Assembly: GCA_039818285.1 (NCBI GenBank) | Contig: JBCBUE010000003.1 | Coordinates: 1 to 64,000, forward strand | Source: JBCBUE01 sp039818285 | GTDB taxonomy: Bacteria; Planctomycetota; Phycisphaerae; Phycisphaerales; Phycisphaeraceae | DNA: 64,000 nucleotides | Direction: 5' to 3' | Shown: in pieces, positions 44,079 through 51,835 of the stretch | Layout of the letters: the number at the start of each line of letters is the position of its first letter | How positions within the stretch are numbered: the first letter of the stretch is position 1 | Program-made: the position numbers and the translations under genes | The notes under the pieces: generated by a model | Seen by the model: the letters and a program-made list of their open reading frames with translations, nothing else | Told to the model about the DNA's origin: nothing | Database searches by the model: none

Positions 44079-45371
44079 ACCGAGCGGGCGGACGTCGTGA
44101 TCGTCGGGGCCGGGGCGGCCGGGCTGATGACGGCGATCGCGCTGGGGCGCGGGCTCGAATCAAGCGGCGCGCGTCGGCGCGTCGTGCTGGTGGACGGCGC
44201 CAAGAAGATCGGTGCGAAGATCCTGGTCGCCGGCGGCGGGCGGTGCAACGTCACGCACCACGCGATCGATCATCGGGCTTACGCCGGATCGACGCCGGGG
44301 GCGGTGAAGTCGGTGCTCAAGCGGTGGTCGGTGGCCGACACGGTGGCGTTCTTCGCCGGGCTGGGCGTCGAACTCAAACGCGAGCGGACGGGCAAGCTGT
44401 TCCCGGTGACCGACAAGGCGATGACCGTGCTGTCGGCGTTGCTCGGCGAGATAGGGCGATTGGCGTCGGTCGGCGTCGAGCTGCGGCACCCGTGGCGGGC
44501 GGTTGGGTTCGAGCAAGACGGCGACGGGTTTGTCGTGCGTGGCGCGGGTGAGTCGATCGCGGCCGAGCGCGTGGTGCTGGCTACGGGCGGGCGGGCGTTG
44601 CCGCGGAGCGGGTCGGACGGCGCGGGCTACGCGTTCGCCACGGCCATGGGCCACACGATCACGCCCGACGTCCGCCCGTCGCTCGTGCCGATCAAGGCCG
44701 GCGAGCGATCGGCGTGGCTGACGGAACTCTCCGGCGTGAGCTGCCGCGCCGGGGTCGAGGTCTGCGATCGCTCGCCGACCGGCCAGCCGAGCAAGCGGAT
44801 CGCCCGCTTCGACAACGACTTGCTCTGCACGCACTTCGGCCTTAGCGGCCCGGCCGTGATGGACGCCAGCCGGTACCTCGACATCGCCAACGACAAGGCG
44901 AGGCGCGTGCTAATCATCAATTGGCTTGGCGACGCCTCGTTCGACGAGTCGGACGCGGCGCTGCGCGACCTCGGCAAGCGTCCGATCGTTGCCTGGCTCC
45001 GCGACCACCTGCTGCCCGACCGCCTGGCCCAGGCCCTGTGTCGATCGGCCGAGGTCGATCCCGCGACGCCCGGCACGTCGCTGCCCAAGGACGCCCGCCG
45101 CCGTCTGGCTCACGCGCTGACCGCGACGGTCGTCGACGTCGCCGGCGACCGCGGCTGGCACCACGCCGAGACCACCGCCGGCGGCGTGCCGATGAGCGAG
45201 GTCGACCTCAAGACGATGCGATCCCGCCTGACCCCCGGCCTGCACCTGGTCGGCGAGGTCCTCGACGTCGACGGCCGCATCGGCGGCTTCAACTTCCAGT
45301 GGGCCTGGGCGACCGGCTCGATCTGCGGCGCGGCAATAGCGGCTGCCGCCTCTCAGCGGCAGCCGCGTTAG
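44076..45371 (+). CDS. HI0933/YhiN-family FAD-dependent oxidoreductase
   Basis: A 431-residue protein. The N-terminal dinucleotide fold is VVIVGAGAAGLMTAIALGRG, followed by the family signature KKIGAKILVAGGGRCNVTH. Further matches are RVVLATGGRALPRSGSDGAG, THFGLSGPAVMDASRY, ETTAGGVPMSEVDLKTM and the FAD-binding end GLHLVGEVLDVDGRIGGFNF with QWAWATGSICG. The family is common, but its substrate is not established. It is the last of three closely packed genes (peptidase, cbiX, this), each with its own -10-like element. The low-GC islet begins after its stop. Confidence 0.9.
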   Translation: MTERADVVIVGAGAAGLMTAIALGRGLESSGARRRVVLVDGAKKIGAKILVAGGGRCNVTHHAIDHRAYAGSTPGAVKSVLKRWSVADTVAFFAGLGVELKRERTGKLFPVTDKAMTVLSALLGEIGRLASVGVELRHPWRAVGFEQDGDGFVVRGAGESIAAERVVLATGGRALPRSGSDGAGYAFATAMGHTITPDVRPSLVPIKAGERSAWLTELSGVSCRAGVEVCDRSPTGQPSKRIARFDNDLLCTHFGLSGPAVMDASRYLDIANDKARRVLIINWLGDASFDESDAALRDLGKRPIVAWLRDHLLPDRLAQALCRSAEVDPATPGTSLPKDARRRLAHALTATVVDVAGDRGWHHAETTAGGVPMSEVDLKTMRSRLTPGLHLVGEVLDVDGRIGGFNFQWAWATGSICGAAIAAAASQRQPR

Positions 45372-45374
45372 GTT

Positions 45375-45584
45375 TTACGCATCTCGGACCAGGAGCCACC
45401 AAGCCCCTTTTCCGGAGGACCGGATCGGGGGAAAGGTTTCATACTTGGCGAGCGGGATCTCCCGCTCTTCTGGATGGGGGGTTGGACTCCAGGTTCCATC
45501 GGTATAACCATCGAAGGCATAAACCCCCGAATGGTCGCAGGTTTGCCCCGTCTTGCGACGGATTTTGGTAGTTGAGGTGTACAT
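45375..45584 (-). CDS. Small YjzC-like protein
   Basis: A 69-residue protein. The start at ATG 45584 is fixed by AGGAG with 7-nt spacing. The sequence TGQTCDHSGVYAFDGYTDGT, then REIPLAKYETFPPIRSSGKG and AWWLLVRDA, resembles the short YjzC-type and related 'GQ.cp.sG.Y...' proteins I know from Firmicutes and other bacteria, with a conserved Gly-Val-Tyr and a C-terminal Trp/Phe-Pro-Pro segment. The function is unknown. GC content is clearly lower than in neighbouring genes. It starts the low-GC islet and is read toward the flavoprotein stop. Confidence 0.6.
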   Translation of the reverse strand: MYTSTTKIRRKTGQTCDHSGVYAFDGYTDGTWSPTPHPEEREIPLAKYETFPPIRSSGKGAWWLLVRDA

Positions 45585-45636
45585 ATGTACACTCCTGTTG
45601 TTGAGCGGGAATTCCACTCCCGCGATGACACACTCA

Positions 45637-45667
45637 GGGGCCGGCACCTCGCCGGCCCCTCCCTTTT
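45637..45667 (+). terminator. Strong hairpin with T-rich tail
   Basis: GGGGCCGGC-ACCTC-GCCGGCCCC (45637-45659) is followed by TCCCTTTT. On the plus strand this is a good intrinsic terminator shape. It lies between the two small minus-strand genes, so it may stop plus-strand read-through or act only as a stem at the 3' end of the winged-helix gene. Confidence 0.55.
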
Positions 45668-45689
45668 CATCAGAAACGCTGATGATCGC

Positions 45690-46184
45690 TCAGATTTGGC
45701 AGGCATTGCCTTGCTTGTCTTCTTCGAGCAATTCTCCTTCTGTAAAGTTCGAATGACGGTTTTGTATGGCCACATTGATAGCCTTCAAAGCATCCTCAGT
45801 AAGACGCCATAGCTTCATGGAAGCGTGGTTAGGGTGTACGTGGCGATCAAATTGATTGCAATGGCTTGAATACAAGACTGTCGCAATTGGCCCTCGCGAC
45901 AGTCCGCTTAACTCTCGAAGTTGAGTGACAGTCATCCACCTGTTGTCGTGTTGCGCAAGCACGCCTGCAATTTTCTCGTAGTTCGTTTGCCCGAATAAGT
46001 CAGCAACGGGACTCGCGAGGAGTTGCATTGACTCATGCGAATCCGGTTCCTCGTCAGGCACAGAAGCCTGCAACACAAGCAGCAACTGCCGTGCAAGGTT
46101 GGGGGATCGTTGGGCCAAGGCCCCGAATTCCATCGCGAGGCGAGAGCAAGTTTGGACTTCCGAATCAGTGAGCTTCGCATCCAT
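45690..46184 (-). CDS. Putative winged-helix DNA-binding protein
   Basis: A 164-residue protein from ATG 46184 (22 residues more if started at 46250, but those codons cover the promoter). The first half is helical (SEVQTCSRLAMEFGALAQRS). The second half looks like a winged helix: MTVTQLRELSGLSRGPIATV and LYSSHCNQFDRHVHPNHASM, then KLWRLTEDAL, with the recognition helix around SRGPIATVLY. No close family is recognised. Its promoter carries a perfect palindrome between -35 and -10, so autoregulation is likely. The GC content is markedly lower than the flanking genes, consistent with acquisition by transfer. Confidence 0.65.
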   Translation of the reverse strand: MDAKLTDSEVQTCSRLAMEFGALAQRSPNLARQLLLVLQASVPDEEPDSHESMQLLASPVADLFGQTNYEKIAGVLAQHDNRWMTVTQLRELSGLSRGPIATVLYSSHCNQFDRHVHPNHASMKLWRLTEDALKAINVAIQNRHSNFTEGELLEEDKQGNACQI

Positions 46185-46193
46185 GCGGGCTCC

Positions 46194-46222
46194 AGTAAAG
46201 CGGTCAGCGCTGACCGTGTCAA
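46194..46222 (-). promoter_or_regulatory. Consensus -35 promoter with palindromic operator in the spacer
   Basis: On the minus strand, TTGACA (46222-46217), a 17-bp spacer and TTTACT (46199-46194) precede the ATG at 46184 by 9 nt. The spacer contains CGGTCAGCGCTGACCG (46201-46216), a perfect 16-bp palindrome. Half of it recurs as CAGCGCTGACCG at 46317-46328. Confidence 0.7.
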
Positions 46223-46316
46223 TAGCACATTTAGGAAAAATACCCTCCACACCCCAATATCTAGGGTGTCTTCCTGTTTGACCCGGTCGAGATGAGGAAG
46301 GATTAAGCGTCTTAGC

Positions 46317-46328
46317 CAGCGCTGACCG
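46317..46328. repeat. Second partial copy of the CAGCGCTGACCG operator
   Basis: Twelve bases are identical to the right three quarters of the palindrome at 46201-46216, just outside the pyk stop. The two copies bracket the 100-bp upstream region of the winged-helix gene. Confidence 0.6.
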
Positions 46329-46329
46329 C

Positions 46330-47880
46330 TCAGCCCTTCACGTGCCACGTGACGCGGCAGACGTCGCCGACGTAGTGGACGCGGATGTTGTTGGTGACAC
46401 CGGGGGTGCCCAGGGGGTCGCCCTGGCAGAAGACGATGGCGTCGCCGGGGTCGGCGAGGTGGCCGGCCTGCAGGAAGCTGTCGATCGCCTCGATGAAGGT
46501 CGGGGCGTCGGGCGGGCGATCCATGTGGATGGGGGTGACGCCGAAGTTGAGGTTCATCTGGCGCAGGGCCTTGTCGTTGGACGAGACGGCGATGATCGGC
46601 GTGAGCCCGCGCATCTGCGAGAGGTGGCGGGCGCTGCCGCCCATCTCGGACCACATGACCACGAAGCGGGCCTGCAGGTCGTAGGCGACGATCGACACGC
46701 CGTGAGCGACGGCGGCGGTGCGGTAGCGCGACTCGCGAGAAAGCTTGGGCGGGCGCGGCGGGCGATTGGCGACGGTCTCGCGCAGATGCCTCTCGGTCTG
46801 CTCGGCCGTGCGAGCCAGGATGTTCACCGCCTCGAACGGGAACTTGCCGACCGCGGTCTCGCCCGAAAGCATCAGGGCGTCGGCGCCGTCGAGCACGGCA
46901 TTGGCGGCGTCGCTGACCTCGGCCCGCGTCGGCGAGGCGCTGGTGATCATCGACTCGAGCATCTGCGTGGCGACGATCACCGGCTTGCCGTGGTCGTGAG
47001 CGCAGCGGATGATCCGCTTCTGGATCACGGGCACCTCGGCGAGGTCCATCTCCACGCCCAGGTCGCCTCGGGCCACCATGATCGCGTCGCTGATCTCGCA
47101 GATGTGCTCGAGGTCCTGGATCGCCTGAGGCATCTCGATCTTGGCGATGATCGGCATCCGCGTGTGCGAGCGGATCTCTCGGTGCTCTCGGCCGTGCTCG
47201 CGGAGCAGGGCGTGCAGCGCGCGGACGTCGTCGGCCCGTCGCACGAACGAGAGCGCCAGGAAGTCGACCCCGTGCTCCACGGCCCACTTTGCGCACTCGA
47301 CGTCCCAGTCGGTCAGCGAGGGGGTGGACAGGTCGGAGTCGGGGAGGTTGATGCCCTTTTTGTTGGAGACGGGGTTGGCGACGACGACGTTGCAGATGAG
47401 CCGGTCGCCGAGCCCGAGGCCGTCGCTGTTGTCGAGGATGCGGTCGGTGCAGAGCATGCGGATGGCGCCGTCGTTGATGAGGACGCGGTGGCCGGGCTCG
47501 ACCTCGCGGGCGATGGGAGCGTAGGTGCAGGGCAGGGTGACGACGCCGGCGGCGTCGCGGGAGCCGACGAGATGGGGATCGTGCTTGATCTCGACGTGGT
47601 CGCCGACGTTGAGGTCGATGCGGTTGTTGTCGACCTGGGTGACGCGGATCTTCGGGCCGGAGAGGTCGCCGAAGACGCCGAGCGGCACGCCGGCGATCCG
47701 GCCGGCCTCGCGGGCGGCGTCGAGGGTGGCCTTGAAGTCGTCGAACGTGCCGTGCGAGAAGTTGATGCGGGCGATCCGCATGCCCTCGTCGATGAGCTTG
47801 GCGATCCGCTCGCGCTCGCGCGACGCGGGACCGAGCGTGCAGACGATCTTGGTCAGGATCGAGCGGTTGCCGAAGGCCAC
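46330..47880 (-). CDS. pyk: Pyruvate kinase
   Basis: A 516-residue protein starting at GTG 47880. Motifs: TKIVCTLGPAS, RINFSHGTFDDF, the substrate Lys/Glu site in IIAKIEMPQAI, IMVARGDLGVEM, and ATQMLESMITSASPTRAEVS. The C-terminal domain follows with MLSGETAVGKFPFEAV and an ending HYVGDVCRVTWHVKG. It makes pyruvate and ATP from phosphoenolpyruvate. A B-domain lid is present at about residues 80-180. TACACT sits 7 nt before the GTG, and there is no Shine-Dalgarno sequence. Confidence 0.95.
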   Translation of the reverse strand: MAFGNRSILTKIVCTLGPASRERERIAKLIDEGMRIARINFSHGTFDDFKATLDAAREAGRIAGVPLGVFGDLSGPKIRVTQVDNNRIDLNVGDHVEIKHDPHLVGSRDAAGVVTLPCTYAPIAREVEPGHRVLINDGAIRMLCTDRILDNSDGLGLGDRLICNVVVANPVSNKKGINLPDSDLSTPSLTDWDVECAKWAVEHGVDFLALSFVRRADDVRALHALLREHGREHREIRSHTRMPIIAKIEMPQAIQDLEHICEISDAIMVARGDLGVEMDLAEVPVIQKRIIRCAHDHGKPVIVATQMLESMITSASPTRAEVSDAANAVLDGADALMLSGETAVGKFPFEAVNILARTAEQTERHLRETVANRPPRPPKLSRESRYRTAAVAHGVSIVAYDLQARFVVMWSEMGGSARHLSQMRGLTPIIAVSSNDKALRQMNLNFGVTPIHMDRPPDAPTFIEAIDSFLQAGHLADPGDAIVFCQGDPLGTPGVTNNIRVHYVGDVCRVTWHVKG

Positions 47881-47893
47881 GCGGCAGAGTGTA
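47878..47893 (-). promoter_or_regulatory. -10-like TACACT, 7 nt before GTG of pyk
   Basis: The hexamer is at 47888-47893 and the start codon at 47880-47878. This is the same hexamer as at the NfeD-family gene. Confidence 0.45.
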
Positions 47894-47954
47894 GGGACCG
47901 ATCGCCGGGGTATCGGGCCGATGAACGATCGCTCGCGGATTGCTGACGAAAGGT

Positions 47955-49247
47955 TCAGGCCGCTCGGCGGAGTGCCGGCGTCATCGGCGGGGCGGTCGGG
48001 CCGACGATGCGATCGATCAGCGGGCGCAACGCGGCGTCCCAGCGGTGGGCGACCTCGACCTGGCGGCGGGCGGCGTGGGCGATCTGGCGGGCCTGGCGGG
48101 GCTCGTTGAGCAGGTGGGCGCAGAGCAGGGCGAAGCGGGTGGGATGATCGGCGGCGAGCAGGTGGCGGCCGGGCTCGGCGTCGATGCCCGAGACGGCCTG
48201 CGGGGTCGCGACCACCGGTCTTGCCGCGGCCATCGCCTCAAGCACCTTGTTCTGCACGCCGGGGGCGACGCGGAGCGGGGCGACGACGATCGCGGCCTCG
48301 CGCAGGTGCGGCCGGGTATCGGGCACCTCGCCGACGATCTCGACGCCGGGCAGGGTCGCCAGCCGACGCACCGCCGCGCTGGGCCGCTTGCCGACAACGC
48401 GGAAGGTCGCGCCGGGCACGTCGCCTCGGAGCGTCGGCAGGCAGCGTCGCGCGAACCACTCGACGCCCTCGATGTTGGGCGCGTAATCGAGCACGCCGGT
48501 GAACAGGACGACCCGGCTGCCGCGAGGGACGGGCGTCGGGGCGTAGCGATCCAGATCGACGCCGTTGGTGGCGTGGATCACCTCAGCGAACCGCTTGCCG
48601 AGGCGGTAGCGTGCGTCGGCGGGGACGGCCGAGCGGCGGTAGGCCTCGGCCTCGGCGCGATTGACCAGCGAGACGGCGTCGTAGACGCGGGCCGCGTTGC
48701 GCTCGAGCTCGCCCAGCCGGCGGGCCTCGTAGCCATGCACCCATCGGCGGGCGGCCGCGATCGGCGAGCGGCCGACGGGTCGATCGGCCAGGCGGGCCCA
48801 CTTGGCCGAGTCGATGTCGACCATGTCCAGCACGAGCCGCGGGCGTGGGGCGTCGATCTCGAGCAGCCGCTCGACGTAGCCGTGCATGCCGGTGCAGAAA
48901 CAGACGACGCTGTCGAACGGGTCGCGGCGGTGCAGCTCGGCGAGGCGCTCGGCGAGGCGGGGCTGGTAGAAGTTGGCCGGGGTCAGCGGGCGGCCTCGCA
49001 GCCGGGCGACGGCGAGTCGGCGGAATCGGGCGGCGCGGTCGTCGCGCTCGACGAGCACGCCCTTGGTCATCGCGGCCAGCGCCTGGTGTTGGGGGTCGGT
49101 CAGCGGCTCGTCGGTCGGGCAGGCGAGGGTGACGTCGGCGCGGTCGCCGAGCCAGCCGAGCAGGTGGTGGCTGCGGATGCGGTCGCCGCGGTCGGGCGGG
49201 CAGGGCACGCGATGGGTCAACAGCAGCACGCGTGGTCGTGATCGCAT
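47955..49247 (-). CDS. Glycosyltransferase of the PEP-CTERM/exosortase-associated type
   Basis: A 430-residue GT-B protein. It opens LLLTHRVPCPPDRGDRIRSH, the hallmark of the TIGR03087 'sugar transferase, PEP-CTERM/EpsH1 associated' family. CFCTGMHGYVERLLE, ATNGVDLDRYAP, VLFTGVLDYAPNIEGVEWFA and the donor-binding segment VAPLRVAPGVQNKVLEAMAA with RPVVATPQAVSGI are typical. It probably builds the extracellular polysaccharide with which PEP-CTERM proteins associate. The exported PEP-CTERM protein at 5034 is in the same window but 43 kb away. There is no polysaccharide gene cluster around it. Confidence 0.88.
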   Translation of the reverse strand: MRSRPRVLLLTHRVPCPPDRGDRIRSHHLLGWLGDRADVTLACPTDEPLTDPQHQALAAMTKGVLVERDDRAARFRRLAVARLRGRPLTPANFYQPRLAERLAELHRRDPFDSVVCFCTGMHGYVERLLEIDAPRPRLVLDMVDIDSAKWARLADRPVGRSPIAAARRWVHGYEARRLGELERNAARVYDAVSLVNRAEAEAYRRSAVPADARYRLGKRFAEVIHATNGVDLDRYAPTPVPRGSRVVLFTGVLDYAPNIEGVEWFARRCLPTLRGDVPGATFRVVGKRPSAAVRRLATLPGVEIVGEVPDTRPHLREAAIVVAPLRVAPGVQNKVLEAMAAARPVVATPQAVSGIDAEPGRHLLAADHPTRFALLCAHLLNEPRQARQIAHAARRQVEVAHRWDAALRPLIDRIVGPTAPPMTPALRRAA

Positions 49248-49301
49248 GCCGGTGCTATCGGCCGAGCGCGGGGCGCGGGGCGTGGGTCGGGCGTTATCGG
49301 C

Positions 49302-49799
49302 CTAGCCGGCCGAGGCCGCGCGGGTGATGTAGAGGTTATTGATGACGGTGTTGTCGGACTTGTAGACCAGCGCGGCGGCCCAGGGGTGGGTGACGACCTG
49401 GGCGACGGGCTGGCCCGGCCGGGGGCTGAATTCGGTGACGTAGACGTCCAGGCCCCAGTCGGTCGCGACGATGCGATCGATCCGCACCTCGTAGCCGCTG
49501 GTCGGTTTGCGGCCGAGCGAAACGGTCACGACGTCGCGCCGACGCCAGTCGACGCGGGAGAAGTCGACGGCGTCGGCCGAGAGCAGCCACTGGCCGGCGT
49601 TGCGCGGGACCTGCCGGGCCGACTTGTAGACCCGGGCGATCGCCGAGTCGCGTGGCGGGCCGATCTGCCCCGAGTTCACCGCGAGCAGCTGCAGGTCGCT
49701 GCGCAGCGCCGGCCCGGCCGAGCGGGTGGGCTCGCAGCCGGCCAGCGCGATCGACATCAGCGCCAGGGCGATCGGGATGGCGACGAACCCGCGTGGCAT
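49302..49799 (-). CDS. PrcB-like domain lipoprotein
   Basis: A 165-residue protein from ATG 49799, chosen over the in-frame GTG at 49805 because TATGGT ends 6 nt before it. The lipoprotein signal is PIALALMSIALAGC. The C-terminal half (WRRRDVVTVSLGRKPTSGYE, VRIDRIVATDWGLDVYVTEF, HPWAAALVYKS) matches the PrcB_C fold first described in the Treponema PrtP protease-stabilising complex. No protease gene is adjacent, so the partner is unknown. Confidence 0.75.
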   Translation of the reverse strand: MPRGFVAIPIALALMSIALAGCEPTRSAGPALRSDLQLLAVNSGQIGPPRDSAIARVYKSARQVPRNAGQWLLSADAVDFSRVDWRRRDVVTVSLGRKPTSGYEVRIDRIVATDWGLDVYVTEFSPRPGQPVAQVVTHPWAAALVYKSDNTVINNLYITRAASAG

Positions 49800-49811
49800 C
49801 GCCACACCATA
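49797..49811 (-). promoter_or_regulatory. -10-like TATGGT, 6 nt before ATG of the PrcB-like gene
   Basis: The hexamer is at 49806-49811, then GTGGCG, then the start codon at 49799-49797. Confidence 0.45.
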
Positions 49812-49816
49812 CGCCT

Positions 49817-50470
49817 TCAGCGGCGCACGAGAGTCATCGCGTTGAACGTCCGGCCCTCGTCGCGGTACTTGCGCTCGAAGTTCGAGCCGACCAGCTCGCC
49901 CTGCCCGGCGGGGTCCGGCGGGAGAAAGGGGTGGCGGTCAAACAGGTGGCCAACGGCGGCGGCGTGCTCGGTCATCCAGGCGAAGTAGTCATCGTGGTCG
50001 GTCGCGAGGTGGACGCGACCGGCGGGGGCCAGCAGCGCGTGGAGGGTGGCGAGGTTGTCGGCGTTGACGAAGCGGCGCTTGTGGTGGCGGGCCTTGGGCC
50101 AGGGGTCGGGGAAGTAGACGTGCACCGCGCGGAGCGAGGCGGGGGCCAGGTAGTGGCGGATGAGCGGGCCGGCGTCGGCGTGCAGCAGGCGGACGTTGGG
50201 CAGGGCGTGGCGTCGGGCGCGGTCGGCGGCGACGCGGAAGTACTTCAGGGCGTACTCGACGCCGAGGAAGTTGGTGTCGGGGTGCAGCGGGGCGTGCTGG
50301 ACCAGGAACGCGCCCTTGCCCGAGCCGATCTCGAGCTCGAGCGGCAGGTCGGGCCGAGCGAAGCCAAAGTGCGTGCCGGGCTGGATCGGGGGGGCGTCGA
50401 GCTCGGGCAGGGCGTCTGCGAAGAAGCCGTAGCCGGTGACGTCGAGCCGATGGGCGGGCGGGGCGCTCAT
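49817..50470 (-). CDS. trmB: tRNA (guanine-N7-)-methyltransferase TrmB
   Basis: A 217-residue protein from ATG 50470. The SAM-binding motif is LELEIGSGKGAFLVQHA, and the family signature is HVYFPDPWPKARHHKRRF, followed by LHLATDH-type VHLATDHDDYFAWM and a C-terminal SNFERKYRDEGRTFNAM. It methylates G46 of tRNA. Longer in-frame starts up to 50644 exist but add non-homologous residues. CACAAT lies 6 nt before the chosen ATG. Confidence 0.93.
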   Translation of the reverse strand: MSAPPAHRLDVTGYGFFADALPELDAPPIQPGTHFGFARPDLPLELEIGSGKGAFLVQHAPLHPDTNFLGVEYALKYFRVAADRARRHALPNVRLLHADAGPLIRHYLAPASLRAVHVYFPDPWPKARHHKRRFVNADNLATLHALLAPAGRVHLATDHDDYFAWMTEHAAAVGHLFDRHPFLPPDPAGQGELVGSNFERKYRDEGRTFNAMTLVRR

Positions 50471-50482
50471 CGCGGCATTGTG
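50468..50482 (-). promoter_or_regulatory. -10-like CACAAT, 6 nt before ATG of trmB
   Basis: The hexamer is at 50477-50482 and the start codon at 50470-50468. No Shine-Dalgarno sequence is present. Confidence 0.4.
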
Positions 50483-50661
50483 CCCGGATAGGAGCCGGCC
50501 GGGGCCCGGGCGGGGTGCGTGGAGAAACATCTGAGCCCGATATCGCTCGGGCCAGTAGCGGTGGAGTGGCTGCATGGCCGATTTGAGCCGATGAAACCGG
50601 TAAAGCTGGTGGAATCCTCGAAACCTCCAGATTAAGTCGTTCAATTCGGCCAGACGTGCCT

Positions 50662-50667
50662 AGACTG
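50662..50667 (+). promoter_or_regulatory. TAGACT -10 candidate for the MerR/B12 regulator
   Basis: TAGACT lies in CGTGCCTAGACTGAATTG, about 60 nt before the ATG at 50729. Here the leader is long, unlike at the leaderless candidates. Confidence 0.35.
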
Positions 50668-50728
50668 AATTGTAAAACGAACTTGGCCCCGTGCGGCCCC
50701 TGCGTGAACGACGACTGGTGCGAGCCCC

Positions 50729-51703
50729 ATGCGTAACGTCCTGTCCCCCAAAGAGGTTGCCCTGGCCATCGGCGTGAGCGAGTCCTCGCTCAAGCGATGG
50801 GCCGACGCCGGCCGGATTCGCGTCCGCCGCACGGCCGGGGGGCACCGACGCATCGCGATCCAGGAGGCGATCCGGTTCGCCCGCGAGAATGGGTTCCCGG
50901 TTGTCCGCCCCGACCTGTTGGACCTGCCCGAAGTCGGCCTGACCAAACGACCGAACGCCGAGCTGGCGTCGCTGTCCGACGTGTTCTACGAGAAGCTCAA
51001 CGAGGGTTCGGCCGAGGAAGTGCGAGCAATGCTGCTCGAGCTCTATCTCTCGGGCCGGCCGCTGAGCGAGGTGTTCGACGGCCCCATCCGCGCGGCGATG
51101 GAGCGGATCGGCGAGGAGTGGCGACACGGCGAGTCGGGGATCTACGTCGAGCACCGCGCGACCGACATCTGCATCCAGGCCGTCACCATGGTGCGTGGCC
51201 TGATCAGCGGCGACAGCAACGCCGGCCCGGACGCCGACCAGGATCGGCCGGTGGCGATCGGCGGCTCGCCCTCTCACGACCCTTACATCCTGCCCTCGCT
51301 CATGGCCGCGACCGTGCTGGCCGACCTGGGCTTCCGCGAGGTCAACCTCGGCCCCGAGACGCCCATGCGGGCGATGATCGCGGCGGCTCGGCATTACCGC
51401 CCCGAGCTCGTCTGGCTGTCCTGTTCGGTCATCGATGCGGTCCCGCCCACGGGCGACATCGAGGGGCTGGCGTCGACGGTGCGAGAGTGGGACGGCAAGG
51501 TCATCCTTGGCGGCCGCGGCTTCGACGAGAAGCGGCCCATCAAGGTCGAGGGCGTGCGGTTCGTGTCGTCCATGGCGATGCTCGCTCACGCCGCCGGCGA
51601 GACGGCCCGCCCCTGGGCGCGATCGACCCCGCACGCCGCCTCCCGCGCCAATGCGGCCGATCTGCCCGCCAACGCCGCGTTCGATATCGAGATCATCGAG
51701 TAG
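50729..51703 (+). CDS. MerR-type regulator with CarH-like B12-binding module
   Basis: A 324-residue protein. The N-terminal HTH reads LSPKEVALAIGVSESSLKRW and GRIRVRRTAGGHRRIAI, like MerR/CarH. The helical cap over cobalamin has W131 and E141-H142 (EEWRHGESGIYVEHRATD), the same spacing and numbers I know for Thermus CarH. The Rossmann-like part begins at about residue 173 with VAIGGSPSHDPYILPSL, whose His183 is placed for the lower Co ligand although the classic DxHxxG is reduced to SxHxxY. ILGGRGFDEK follows. Likely a cobalamin-dependent, possibly light-responsive repressor. The target genes are not evident. Confidence 0.75.
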   Translation: MRNVLSPKEVALAIGVSESSLKRWADAGRIRVRRTAGGHRRIAIQEAIRFARENGFPVVRPDLLDLPEVGLTKRPNAELASLSDVFYEKLNEGSAEEVRAMLLELYLSGRPLSEVFDGPIRAAMERIGEEWRHGESGIYVEHRATDICIQAVTMVRGLISGDSNAGPDADQDRPVAIGGSPSHDPYILPSLMAATVLADLGFREVNLGPETPMRAMIAAARHYRPELVWLSCSVIDAVPPTGDIEGLASTVREWDGKVILGGRGFDEKRPIKVEGVRFVSSMAMLAHAAGETARPWARSTPHAASRANAADLPANAAFDIEIIE

Positions 51704-51835
51704 CCCCGGCCCGGGATCGCCGCGACCTCGGGCCCGCCGCGCGGCGTATGGACGTTGCCGACTATCCTCTGCTCCACTCGCGACGGACCTCGGCTGCGCC
51801 GTCGATCACGATTCTCTGACCGATGAGGTGCGTGC

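Noticed and set aside
46336..46352. A third parS-like site (CACGTGCCACGTG near the pyk stop)
   Set aside because: The flanks do not match GTTNCACGTGNAAC; it is two overlapping CACGTG cores by chance in coding DNA.
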